Below are positions 1-11,201 of a stretch of DNA of 64,000 nucleotides, piece after piece (the first letter of the stretch is position 1; each line of letters starts with the position of its first letter). A program made the position numbers and the translations under genes. A model generated the notes under the pieces. That model saw only the letters and a list, made by a program, of their open reading frames with translations, searched no databases and was not told the DNA's origin. The DNA is from Cryptomeria japonica (taxonomy: Eukaryota; Streptophyta; Pinopsida; Cupressales; Cupressaceae), in NCBI RefSeq assembly GCF_030272615.1, contig NC_081411.1, forward strand, positions 186,046,449 through 186,110,448. Direction: 5' to 3'.

Positions 1-84
1 TTAATTACTTTTAAGGTTATACTAATTTAGTGGTAACTTTTGTATTGCCTAATGAGGATTAAGAACAATTTAGGTACATATGTT

Positions 85-315
85 TAGTTTTATTTCGATT
101 TCCTTTTTGAACATTTTTGTTTTTGTTTTGATTTCATTTTTCATTTTTTTTTTGTTTCGATTTCATTTTCGTTTTGGTTTTTGTTTCGATTTCGTTTTCA
201 TTTTTGTTTTTGTTTCGATTTCGTTTTCAATTTTGTTTTTGTTTCAATTTCGTTTTCATTAAATTTTTTTTCTTTCGATTTTCTTTTTGTTTTTGTTTCA
301 ATTTCATTTTCATTA
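85..315. repeat. T-rich low-complexity tract, period about 30 bp
   Basis: The stretch is built from variants of TTTCGATTTCGTTTTCA and TTTTTGTTTTTG repeated with a loose period near 30 bases. It is almost free of adenine on the plus strand. The short open frame across it encodes only Phe, Val, Ile and Ser runs, so I treat it as a simple repeat and not a gene. Confidence 0.8.
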
Positions 316-780
316 TGATGATTCTGAGATACCTAATTTGATATTTTGTTTTGTTAATTATCTAGGTTTGGTTTTGATTTCTAAATTTGTTGATTAGGGT
401 TTACGGTTAACTGTTAAAGAATATTTCAGATCAAAATCAAGAATTTACAAATATAAAAACTAATTTCTTTATAGGCTACTTTTAAAAAAAATAAAATAAT
501 ACAAAAAAAACTAAATAATACACAAAAAAATAAGAAAAATATACAAGAAAATTATGAAATGTGAAAATAGATGATTGAATGTATACCTGGGATAGTGGTG
601 GAGGCTTGAAATGTAAACAACAACATGGAGGCCCATTTTTGATCTCCTCTTGTCAATTTACTGTCATGGTGAAAATGAAAAATTTGCCCAAAAAAAATAG
701 TAAAAATACAATTTAAAAATGGGGGCCCATTTTGCGAAGCACATTTTCCAACACGCAAACTTCCATGAATTTGTGACTCA
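316..780. other. Unassigned non-coding sequence
   Basis: An A-rich run lies at about 480-550. The rest has no open frame with family resemblance on either strand. It borders the point where the gypsy gag homology to the right stops (about 780-790), so it is either older flank exposed by deletion or a separate insertion inside the element. Confidence 0.4.
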
Positions 781-2570
781 TTAGCTTGCACATACCCAGT
801 ACTCATCATCATTCCACCAATTTGGTTTGACCTTTGCTTTGTATGGAAGATTGTCAAGAATTGTTATGATCTTGTTTTCCACTAGCTTCTTGAAAGTTGA
901 TTCAAGTGGTTCTCCCAATGAGGTGTATTTCCTTCATGGTTTGGAGGTTGTTTGAGTATTCATTTGGTTGTTTGTAGAACTCGATCTAGAAAAAATGATT
1001 TTGGGTCGCACTGTATTAGCATCAACAACATCATCATTGGTTGTGTTCTTGTTTTTGTTCAAAAATCTTGGCTTGTCTTTTCCTTTAAAGTCCTCTTTTT
1101 TTTCTTTGAATATCTTAATTACTCCTTGCTCAATTAAGACCTTTTCTATTGCTAAGCCTTTTTCAATGATGTCCTTGAAGGTGGACAAACAAGATTTTCT
1201 TAGATCATAACCAATTTCTCTATGGAAATTCTGGGTGAACATCTCCACCATTTGTTTTTGTGGAATTTCACAAGAGCATCTATTGGCTATATTTCTCCAT
1301 CTTTGTAAAAATGATGAAAAAGATTCTCCCTCCATTTTCTTAGTGTTGCACAAAGTGGTAACAGATATGTCTGTCTCTATGTTGTATGAGAAATGTTGGA
1401 TAAATGCCTCTGCTAAATCACCCCATGACTTAATTCCAAGTGGAAGTAGGGAGAACCATTCCATAGCTTGATCACCTAAGCTCTATGGAAAGAATCTCAT
1501 CAGATATGTCTCTTTTGCTGCTACCTCAATGCAAGCTGTGAAAAAGTATCTTATATGTGCCTTAGGGTCTCCTTTGCCTTTGTACTTATCGAACTTAGGT
1601 GTCACGAAATGTGTAGGAAAAGGAGGCATTGGAATGATTTTGTCAAATGGATAGGGACATATGTCTCTCATTGTGTAAGCTGGCTTTGGTGTATTTATGT
1701 CCTCCATTTTCTTTTGTAAGTCCTTAATTTGCTTCTCCAAATTGTTCTTAGGTGGAGATAAACTTCTTAGACTATATCCCATGCCTGAGCCACTAGGTGG
1801 GGGCAAAGCATACTACATATATGGATGATATTGATCATACACATGTTCATATGGAGGAGGTCTATAATGATGTTGCGTATATGGACCACTTGGTATGGAG
1901 TCATGATGAGGAATTGAATATTTGTTTTGTCCATGTATACCATACTTTGTAGGCATGTCATGAGTTTGTTCTAGTGTGTTGCCCCCAAATTTGACATGGG
2001 GTTTCCCTGTGTCCAAATTTTGATCATGCCTTTGGATATCCAATTGCTTTGGTGGTTGGTCCTTAGCATTGGTATGTGATTGAGTGTATTTTTTTGCATA
2101 AGACTTCCATAATGGTCTGCGAAGGTGAGTATCATATGCTTGACCATGTGTATGTGGGACCTCAGGGTTTTGAAACAAAGATGACGGTGATTCAGGCACC
2201 ATGTGTGGTCCTCTATTGCCTCTACTATTAGGCCTCCTTTGATCCATGTTGAGGTGAGGTTGTTGCAAAGGTCAATGTTCCATTATTTGAGACATATCAA
2301 AATCATGAGGGATCTTGGCTCCACTTTGTGTCATCACTTGTAAGAAATATTTTCTATCTCTTCTCATGATTTCCTCAACCAATCAATTAAAATGGGGATC
2401 CATAATGGAGTCTTCCACTTTTGCTGAATGTACGAAAAAGTTGTTTGTATTATCCATGTTCTCAACATTTTGAATGTTTTTATAAATGTCCATGTCAAGT
2501 AATATGGTATGATCAGAATTGAAGAAGATATCATTGTCATACTCATAGGTACTCATGTTTGTGGACTCTT
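781..2570 (-). pseudogene. Gypsy gag remnant of element G
   Basis: Several minus-strand open frames cover this interval. One at about 1483-1806 carries the segment TPKFDKYKGKGDPKAHIRYF, typical of the start of a plant gypsy Gag domain. The next, at 934-1464, carries WFSLLPLGIKSWGDLAEAFI and later a Retrotrans_gag-like helical region ending in a Lys-rich stretch. A Pro/His/Gln-rich region precedes them (1813-2268). Near 790-900 the residues KVKPNWWNDDEYW resemble the gag segment that usually comes before a zinc knuckle, and then homology stops. It is a broken fossil with a handful of lesions. Plus-strand frames over the same bases are shadows. Confidence 0.8.
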
Positions 2571-4290
2571 AAGCCTCTTTAGCTTCTCTCCTAGATTTTT
2601 GGGAATGGGTTTCAACCATGAACTAGGTATTGACCAAGATGTGTGAGACTAGATGAAAATGGAAATAGTATGAAAGACCAAGAGTTGGATGGAATGTAAA
2701 TGAATTTGAGGTGTACTTGCAATGTCCAAAGTGTAAGACCAAGTATGTATGTAGTAGAGTAGGTGTGGCTTCCAAAGAGATGATAGTTTCTCTTGATTAG
2801 CTAAGTTGACCTTGACTCTAAGTAAGACCAAATGAGACCCAAAGGTGATAGACCTTGATGAGGGACCACTTAGCAAAATGTTGTTGTATGTAGTGTGTTG
2901 ACAAAGAAAGATGAGGACAAGCAAGTGACCTTTTGACTCAAGTTTAGACAAATGTGAATGTAATGCAAGGTGTAAAGAAATGATGAACTTTGTCAGACCC
3001 AAAGGTAGGTTGAATGCTAGATGAAAATCTAGAGAAATAACTTAGAAAGTTCAAGAATTCCAAAACTAATTTCTCTTGTTTGTTGAACTGTAAATTTTGC
3101 CAATACTGAACACAGACGTTCTTGTATACTTCACAGACATTGTTTAAAATATGAGTGCAATTTTTTCTAATTTGTGAAGTTATTGTTGTGACCAAATCTA
3201 ATTTTTTGACCATTTTTCATGACAAAATGACACAATGTTGATGATGACTCTATGTTTGCAAGTGTTTAGACTCAAAATGACTCAAAAGAAAGTGTGTTGT
3301 TTGATGTAAAAATGTTTTGCATACACTTGAAGACACAAAAGACACAATGTTTTGATGTTTGATCTTGAATCTTAGAATGTTTAAAAGAAGACAAGCACAA
3401 TTCTTATGGTTGACCAAGACAATAGTTGTTGATCCCACATGGGGTTTCCCCCCAAGGCTACACTATTCAGAAAGGATACTTAGATGCTTGAACCCACTAG
3501 CTCCACCCTTGGTACTCACTTCTCTAGGGCAGCCAAGCATCAGTCCACACGAAAACTCCCCATGGAAAACTTTGTATCTCTACTAAGAACCATATGTGTG
3601 TGGGCCACTCTGGAGGTTCGACCTCATGCCCCAACAACTAGAAGGATTTTGGCTTTCTAAAATAAAAGGTGCTAGTAAAGGCATCCGCTCGTGTGGCCAT
3701 ACATGTGGTACTTTCAGCTCTGTAAATACAGAAGGTTCCCAGACAGTAGGGGTTACACCCTAAAACTGATCAAATAAATTTGATCAAATGGGTTTATGGG
3801 GAGACATAGTGTCAATATGAACTAATCAACACATGTTACCCGCATCTTTCACCATGGATACAGTTCTTTATAGTGGTTCGGAAGAGGTGGGTTTTTTTTG
3901 CTACCACTTGGGTCGTTCTCTCCTCACTAGTAGTCCTAATGACCACACGAGAAGACAGGCCCTCTAGAAATTAAACAAAAACAGCCTATTGCTCAAGACA
4001 CAAAAGACACTGGTTCAATTTTACTACACCAATTGAAGTTTTTCGTAATCTATTAAAACAAGGCACATAATAAAGATCAAAATCCCTTGCCAAAATTCAA
4101 CAACAAAATTGTTTTAGTAGTTTTTCACTAATACCCCTCCTACAAGCACACAAGTTAGGTAAATTTTAGATCCAAAAGACTTTGTAAAATAGGGGGCCTT
4201 CAACAATGCATTTTTTGGCAAATTCAAAGATCTAATTTTCCATGAGTTCTTTTGCATTATAAAAAAAATAAAGAACTTGTAAAATTTCAA
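2571..4290 (-). other. Probable leader of gypsy fossil G
   Basis: There is no credible coding sequence here. The interval lies between gag and the AT-rich tandem repeats and is probably the untranslated leader and/or inner LTR of G. A moderately GC-rich patch at 3430-3760 has no family match that I can name. No convincing tRNA-complementary primer site was found. Confidence 0.45.
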
Positions 4291-5060
4291 GACATTTCCA
4301 TAAATGTAAGAAAATCCCAAAAAGTTTCTAATTTACTCCAAAAATTAATTTTTTTATGAAAAATCATAAAAAATTCATAGAAAATGAGAAAATTGATCCA
4401 AAAAATATGAATTTTTTATTGGAAACTCCCGCTAGCATTCCAACCCTGCATTAAAAATTTCCTACAAAATTTCCATGCAGTTTGTGAGATATGAGCAAAC
4501 TAATGCAAAACCCTAATTTTTAACAATCGAATTTTTTAGGAATTATTTTGCATCCAAATTAAAATCACAAAGAATAGATCCTATGTATAATTCTGAGAGC
4601 TTTCCAAAAATGTAACAAAATCCAAAAAACTCGCTAAGTTTATCTCACAATTAATTTTTATGAAAATGTATACAAAATTCATAGAAAATTCAAATATGAT
4701 CCAAAAACTCTAATGTTTTTACTAAGAATTTTGGATATTGTTCTTGACTCGCAAAAAAATTTGGATGTCAAAATTCAAAGCCATTTGTGAGATCTGATCA
4801 TAATAATGAAAAAACCTAATTTTTAAAGATCCGATGTTTTAGGAAATATATTGCATCAAAATTCAAATCACAAAGAACAGATCCTATGTGTAATTGTAAG
4901 ATGTTTCCAAAAATGTAAGAAAATCCGAAAAATTCACTCATTTGCTCTCAAAATTATTTTTTTATGAAAATTCATAAAATATTCATCGAAAATGCAAATG
5001 TGCTCCAAAAATTCTGAATTTTGGACTGAGATCTCTTGATACTGTCTTCAACCTGTCAAC
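4291..5060. repeat. Degenerate tandem repeat, period about 305 bp, 2.5 copies
   Basis: Equivalent segments begin near 4291, 4599 and 4901. Each starts with a TTTCCAAAAATGTAAGAAAATCC-like phrase. An ATTTTTTATGAAAATTCAT phrase and a CACAAAGAACAGATCCTATG phrase follow in fixed order. Spacing of the matched phrases is about 303-308 bases. The copies differ by many substitutions and small gaps. The repeat is internal to gypsy fossil G, in its LTR or leader. Confidence 0.75.
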
Positions 5061-5817
5061 AAAATTTGGTGCAAACATTCCTATCATTTTGTGAGATTGG
5101 ATCAAATCTCTCCAAGCTATTGATTTTGTATCCAAATCCCTAGCTGCACAAGGTTATTCTCCAAATTGTTTTACAAAACAACAATATAGGGTTAGAAAAA
5201 CCTGCAAAAAAAAAAGATCTAACAAAAACCCATGTCCCACCAGGCATGTCAAAAATGTTTATGGTAAAAATAGAAAAAACAACATTGAAAGACTAAATGA
5301 ATTCAACCACAAAACCCTAGCCTAACAACAACAAAGATCCACCATAACATATGAAGATTACCTAAGATAATGCAAATCAAACAAAATCACAAAGATTATA
5401 CCATCACATGTCTAATAGGGTTTGGATCTCCATTTTTCTTATTTCCATTGATCTTGCTTGATATATTGGCTCTCATATTTTATGTGTGCACAAGAGCTCA
5501 ATAAAGAATGGAAATGTGGTTGCAAGTAGGCTTGATTGCATATGAAAGTTCAAATGCTAGTCAGGGAGCTGAACAGAATGATTAGCTAATTAGGATTGAA
5601 TAGAATGATTAGAATGATTAGGGTTGATAATGAAGGAAGCATCTCCCTATACAGAAGACATTGTAAGAAATGGGGGGATAATATTGAGAGGTGTAAAAGA
5701 TAAATGGTTGGCTAAGATTAGAGGGTAAGTAGAGAAAATAATAAAATAATGAGAGGGTAGGTAGTGTAGGAATTAAGAGATGAATGACATGTGTCATGGG
5801 TAGAAAAGGATAATGAA

Positions 5818-6050
5818 TTAATTAAATAAATAAACATTTATTTAATTAACAGAGGAAGTGGGACCAATTAAATAAATAAGATATTTATTTAATTTAGGAA
5901 AAGGGTAATTTAAATAAATAAATGTATTTATTTAAATTAGAAATAAGGCTAGAAGAGGATAAATGAATTAATTAAATAAATAAAGATTTATTTAATTAAT
6001 AGAAGAATTAGGCTTAAATAATTAAATAAATAAAAATATTTATTTAATTA
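5818..6050. repeat. Array of five AT palindromes near the LTR start of G
   Basis: Five imperfect palindromes of 30-34 bases lie at 5818-5849, 5866-5895, 5906-5939, 5968-5999 and 6019-6050. Each has the form TTAATTAAATAAAT, a short centre, and its reverse complement. They are spaced about 40-60 bases apart with unlike spacers. Each could fold into an AT-only hairpin. The array sits within 260 bases of the outer edge of the G LTR, in the part that would be U3. Confidence 0.85.
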
Positions 6051-6075
6051 GATAGGAAAATTTTAGGTGTCTACA

Positions 6076-9000
6076 CATGCATCTACATCATTAGCCAACA
6101 AGCAAGACTGGAGAGCTTTGGATGGAAAGGAATTGGATGATATGAAGAGAGAAGATTAAGAATTAGAGCAACTTGAAGCCCTATTTGCTAGAAGAGTATC
6201 TAAAGGACTAGTAGGAAGTAAGTATGAAGGAAAAGCACCTTTTAATATTTTGCATGTAATAAGACAGGTCATTTTGCTTCTAGATGTCGTAAAAGGAACT
6301 CAAGATTTGAAGAGAGAGAGATAGAAGATCTTTTAAGCCTAACCCTGAATATTAGAACAAGTATAAGTACAAAAAAAACAAAGATAAATCATTCAACATA
6401 GCATATGAGGAAGGTGTGACTGATTCTGATGATGAACTAGCAAAAGACTCTGCTAGTGGTTCCGACAATGGAAAGGAATATACGTTACTGGCTATCAAGG
6501 AAGATGTTTCGGCAATGGAAGAGAATGTACCATAAGAGAACGCACTTGCTACTAAAATTGAAGATAAGGATGAATGCGTAATTGAAAATGGATTTTCACA
6601 TCATATGACTAGAGATAAAAGAAAGTTTCTATCTATGCAAGAATTTGATGGCGGTCTAGTTAGATTTGGAGATGACAAAGCATGTACGATCAAAGGAAAA
6701 GGAACTATATCACTGGATAGTAAGCACAATACTGATAATGTTTATTATGTTGAAGGTTTGAAGCATAATATTTTGAGTGTAGGACAATTGGTGGATAAGG
6801 GATTTCAATTACAATCCAAGGATAGAAAATGCAAAATCATTAATAAATCTGGATTGGAGATTGCAACTGGTACTCAGACAAAAACTGATATATTTCATTT
6901 TAATTCTAGTGAGAAAACATGTTGGATTGCACAAATTTATGAGAGTTGGCTATGGCATAAAAGACTATGTCATGTGAATTTTTATTGCATTGTAGAGATC
7001 AGTTCAACTAAGGTAGTTAGAGATATACCTAAGATTGTGAAGCTCTATAATCTGGTATGTAAAGAAAATCAAATGGGAAAATAGGTTAGAACCTCTTTTA
7101 AAAATATACAAGATAAATCTAATGATGTTCTTGATCTTATTAATATTGATTTGTGTGGCCCTACTAGAGTTAAAAGTTTTCAAGGTGATAGATATTTTTT
7201 ATGCTAATCATTGATGATTATTCTAGAATGATGTGGGTTACCTTTCTAAGGGAGAAATTTGAGGCTTTTGAAAAGTTTAAAATGTTTAAAGATAAAGTTG
7301 AGAATGAGACATGATTGAAGACTATGTGTTTAAGGTGAGATCATGGTGGAGAATTCAGTTTTGATGAGTTTAATAGCTTTTGTGAGAAGCATGGCATAAG
7401 GAGACAATTTTCTACTCCTCGGACACCTCAACAGAATGGAGTTGTGGAAAGGAAGAACAAAACTATCTTGGATGATTCTTGAACAATGATGATGGAAAGT
7501 AATCTACCCCATATCTACTAGAGAGAAGCAGTGAGAAAAACAGTCTATACATTCAATAGAGTACATATCCAAGGAGAAACCGGTAAGACACCTTATGAAT
7601 TATGATTTGGCAATACACCTATAGTTAAGTATTTCAAAATATTTGGTAGTAAATCTTATATCATGAGAGATGATATCATTGGCAAATTTGATCCTAGATG
7701 TGATGAATGAATATTTGTTGGTTATTCTAATGAAAGGAAAGCATATAAATGTTATAACAAGAGATTGCAGAGAATTATGAAGAGTTCTAATGTCAAGGTG
7801 GATGAGTTGAATAGAAGTCAAATAAGAGTTTATGAGAAAGAACCGGTGGTGGAAATGATCATCATTGAACCAGTAGCACCTTTACTAGAACAAAATGTTG
7901 AGCCAGTTACTCTGGCAATATAAGAAAAATCAACATTGACTAAAGAACAAGAAAGAGGAACAGAGAATTAGAAGACTCCTAGGTATGTGAGGCTGAAACA
8001 TTCAGAAGATCAGATCATTGGGGATAAAAACAATGGAGTGATGACAAGAAGGAGATTGGCAGCTAATGAGGTATGTTTAATTTCTCAAGTTGAACCAGTA
8101 TTAGTAATGGAAGCATGTAAAGATGACTATTGGATGAAAGTTATGGAAGAAGAATTAGATCAGAGAGAGAAGAATAACAGATGGACTTTAGTTCCCTGGC
8201 CTAAAAATAAGAATGTTATTGGAATTAAATGGATTTTTAGGAACAAATGGAATGAAGATGGACAAGTTGTAAGGAATAAAACTAGATTGTTTTGTAAACG
8301 ATGTTTTCAAAAGGAAGGAATTGATTATGGTGAAACTTTTGCACCACTAGCTAGGATTGAAGCTGTAAGATTATTTCTTGCTTATGTTGCACATAAAAAC
8401 TACAAGGTTTATCAAATGGATGTTAAGTGTGCCTTTTCTGAATGGGGATCTTGATGAAGAAGTTTATATTGAGAAACCTAATGGTTTTTCACTTTCAGAT
8501 GATAAAAACATGGTTTACAAGTTAAGGAAAGCTTTATATTGATTAAAATAGGCACCTAGAGCCTGGTATGCAAGGTTAGATAAATATCTTTTGAAGCTTG
8601 GTTTTACTAAAGGTAATGCTGAAAATAATTTATATTATAAAGTCACTGATTATTGAGGTCTTTGTTGATGACATCATTTTTGGTGGTGAAGACAAGTTGT
8701 GTATAGAATTTTCTAAAAATATGGAGAAAATTTAAAATGTCTATGATTGCAAAAATGAAATTTTTCTTAGGTTTCCAAATTACTTAGACTAGTAAAGGTA
8801 TTTTCATCTGTCAAACTAAGTATGCTAGGGAATTGTTGAAGAAATTTGGTATGGAAGACTCTAAGTTCTGGTAAGTACTCCTATGGTTACCAGTGAGAAA
8901 TTGTCAAGGAAATATGTACCTGCACCAGTAAATCCTACAAGATACAAGTCTATGATTGGAGGTATACTATACTTGACTCAAACTAGGCCTGATATAATGA

Positions 9001-9620
9001 GTGTTGTTTGCATTGTATCAAGATATCAAATTGATCCTAGAGGGAATCATGAGAGTGTTGTGAAAAGAATTTTTAGATACTTACAAGGTACATTTGAATA
9101 TGGTTTGTGGTACCCTAAGGATGATGACTTTACTTTATGTGCATATATAGGCACAAATTGGGCAGGTGATGTTGATGACCGGAAAAGCACTTCTGGTGGA
9201 GCTTTCTTTCTTGGGAAGAAGTTGGTTTCATTGATCAGCAAGAAATAGTCATGTACTTCTTTACCTACTGCTGAAGTTGAGTATGTTGTTGTTGCTACTA
9301 ACTGTACAAATGTTCTATGGATGAAGAAAATGTTGAAAGACATTAAAGTGCATTGCATTGGACTGGTAGTTATCCATTGGGATACCTCTACTACTATAGA
9401 CATATCGAAAAATTCAGTATTTCACTCTAAGACAAAGCACATATCTATTAAGAATAACTTTTTGAAGGAGAAGGTGGAATAAAATAAGGTGAGACTGGTT
9501 TATGTGAACACTAGAGAGAATATTGCAGATATTTTCACTAAACCTTTTCCTAAAGAATCATTTGAGTACCTCGAAGACAGATTAGGGGTTTTTGCCCCTT
9601 CAGTATAAACTTGATTGATG
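6076..9620 (+). pseudogene. Copia gag-pol remnant of element A
   Basis: Domain order along the plus strand is as follows. The gag tail with a degraded CCHC knuckle covers about 6076-6350. The protease to GAG-pre-integrase region covers about 6570-7084 and includes LVRFGDDKACTIKGKG and the WLWHKRLCHVNF zinc-binding segment. Integrase covers about 7085-7830, the reverse transcriptase N-half about 7987-8450, and the RT end/RNase H about 8883-9600. The RT segment reads VIGIKWIFRNKWNEDG and the later segment RYKSMIGGILYLTQTRPDIM, both diagnostic of copia RT. All parts are broken. Confidence 0.85.
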
Positions 9621-9772
9621 CTTCTTGGCATCAATCTGGTATGCATTATCATAGATATCATTTATTCTGGATTGATGTGGGGATGCTACTACTCAGGGGG
9701 AATAGTTGGCCTTGTGATTCAATTTTTTTTATGTTTACTTTGATATTTATGCTAGATCTTTGGCATTGATGT

Positions 9773-9938
9773 CAAAAGGGGAGAGATATTCATGTGAGAA
9801 AATTAAGGGATATATACATAAGGGAGAGTAATTTTAGTACTTCATTGCTATATTCTTCTGTGGGATATTTGGTTGGCATTTCTTGGCACTTAGATGTTTT
9901 TCACATCTAGTGTTGCCATCAATGTCAAAGGGGGAGAT
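9773..9938 (+). other. Two polypurine tracts before the 3' LTR of copia A
   Basis: CAAAAGGGGAGAGAT lies at 9773-9787. CAAAGGGGGAGAT at 9926-9938 abuts the LTR start. The second is the functional-position polypurine tract used to prime plus-strand DNA in copia elements. The first is a similar tract about 150 bases upstream. The same pair occurs in A' at about 40704-40720 and 40857-40871. Confidence 0.7.
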
Positions 9939-11111
9939 TGCTGGCTATTTGGAGGAATTGATTATGTGTTGCATTGATGTTTTGTCATTGATGTCAATAC
10001 TAGCTTTTTTGGTTTCTAGTTGGATTAGATCATGATGATCTGGTATGCTCTGGTATGTTTAGGTTATGGAATTGGCCTATTCATGCTACTCAAATTCATG
10101 TTTAGTCGGTTGGTCATGTTCTAGTGATCGGATGCTATCCTACTTGTTGACAAGCTTGGTTTGTTGTTCTAGTGAGGGTTTCACCGACAGAGCTTTGTTG
10201 AAGATATTTGATATTATGCATAAGTGGTGTTGGTGTGACTTCTAGTTGAGATTCAAGATGCTGATGGTAATCATGTTAGAGACTTGGTTGATTGGGATCA
10301 TTGCTTTAGAGTGTGTGGACCTAAATTGGGTCCCGATTTATCTAAGTTATGGACTGACATAATGTAACATGTGGATTAGATTTCTTCATGCATTTTTGGG
10401 ATGTCTTATGGGTTAGATATTATTTATTTGGTCTCAGATTGACATGTTGTGTAATTATCTAATTATTTTATTGTTTTTGGTCAAGGGTTTGTATATATAT
10501 GATGTAAGATCTCATTGTAGACCATATAGGAAAGGGATATAGGAAAGTGATATGGGTATGTAAGGAGTAATGTAATAATAACTCAAGTAGAGGATTGGGT
10601 TGATCATTGGTAATCGAGTTGGGTTATGTAAGAGGATTTACTCCTCCGGTATTGAGCTTAACTCAAACTGTACTCAGGCATAGGAGATACTATCTTTGCA
10701 GTCATTTATTCTTCTGGATTGTAGTCTGGATTTCTATGTAGTCAGTGAGACTCCTTTTGTGATGAGCAGTGTGCTCTAGGTTGTTGGCCTTCCTGGAAGT
10801 CCATGCCCCTCAATTGCATTTCACATACTTACGGCATTAGTATTATCTAATTGTGCGTAGGATTCCCACCATTATTTTTCCCTTAATCGGGTTTCCACAT
10901 ACAAATCTTGGTGTCACGTGGATGGTATTTATTCTCTCATTGTTGTTTATTCTTAATTGGTTTATCTGCTATTTCAGTAACTGGTTTATGCATTCTAATA
11001 TTGATCTTTTGGGTTCCAATATTAGAGTTTTAATTTCTTAAGGTTTCAATAATCTGAGACAACTGATTCACCCCCTCTCAGTTTTCTTCTAGTTATTTGA
11101 ATTGTCTAACA
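9939..11111 (+). repeat. 3' LTR of copia fossil A
   Basis: The repeat starts TGCTGGCTATTTGGAGG and ends GTCTAACA, 1173 bases. A TATATATAT core is at about 10492-10500. The end region carries the CACCCCCTCTCAG phrase seen near the end of all copia LTRs in this window. It aligns along its length with the 3' LTR of A' at 40872-42078. Confidence 0.88.
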
Positions 11112-11201
11112 AGTTGTGTGTGGTACTTGATGATCTTGATGTAGCAAGAAATGAGACAATTTCCTTAAAGAGAAACCTGAATGCAGTTGAAGAACTCATT
11201 A
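11112..11201 (+). other. Scrap of element C between copia A and copia B
   Basis: These 90 bases match 42079-42166 (88 bases) closely. In both places they lie between the AGTTG that follows an A-type 3' LTR and the CATTA that precedes a B-type 5' LTR. In one frame they read as a heptad-like, Leu/Glu/Asn-rich segment, which fits the coiled-coil start of a gag-like protein. The left flank of A' (element C leader and first codons, 32391-32486) shows that the host of the insertion is element C. Confidence 0.75.

Larger units (their letters stand above)
781..6075 (-). mobile_element. Ty3/gypsy LTR retrotransposon fossil G (5' LTR, leader, gag)
   Basis: This is a minus-strand gypsy element. Read in its own direction, the 5' LTR starts at 6075 with TGTAGACACCTAAAATTT. 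A long untranslated region follows, then a broken gag region at about 2570-781. The rest (pol, 3' LTR) is not in the window. The LTR edge at 6075 interrupts the gag of copia A, whose homology resumes at 6076, so G is the younger insertion; the right-hand target copy would be CATGC. The LTR/leader boundary and primer site were not found with confidence. The stretch 5061-5817 is AT-rich and non-coding and probably LTR. The gag sequence style, FDKYKGKGDPKAH followed by a Retrotrans_gag-type region, suggests the Tat/Athila side of gypsy; this is inference. Several breaks are present. Confidence 0.8.
6076..11111 (+). mobile_element. Ty1/copia fossil A, 5' end cut off by element G
   Basis: Homology to copia gag starts directly at 6076, where G inserted, and runs through a zinc knuckle, protease/GAG-pre-integrase region, integrase, reverse transcriptase and RNase H to about 9600. 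A non-coding stretch with two polypurine tracts follows, then a 3' LTR at 9939-11111. The 5' LTR and gag start lie beyond G and outside the window. The right flank begins AGTTG, the same target sequence that flanks the full-length relative A' at 32487-42078. The element is heavily broken (many lesions). Confidence 0.9.

Noticed and set aside
80-262. 60-codon Phe-rich frame as a membrane peptide
   Set aside because: It is the translation of a T-rich simple repeat.
780-800. Splice-like TACTGG|GTATGT at the end of the G gag homology
   Set aside because: The match to a donor site is by chance within a decayed element; no acceptor or continuing frame was found.
952-1471. Plus-strand open frames over 952-1471
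   Set aside because: They lie opposite the gypsy gag remnant of G, whose minus-strand frame has clear family motifs.
5818-6050. Evenly spaced palindromes that could suggest a CRISPR array
   Set aside because: The units are AT-only and differ from each other, the spacing is uneven, there are no cas genes, and the array sits in a plant retrotransposon LTR.
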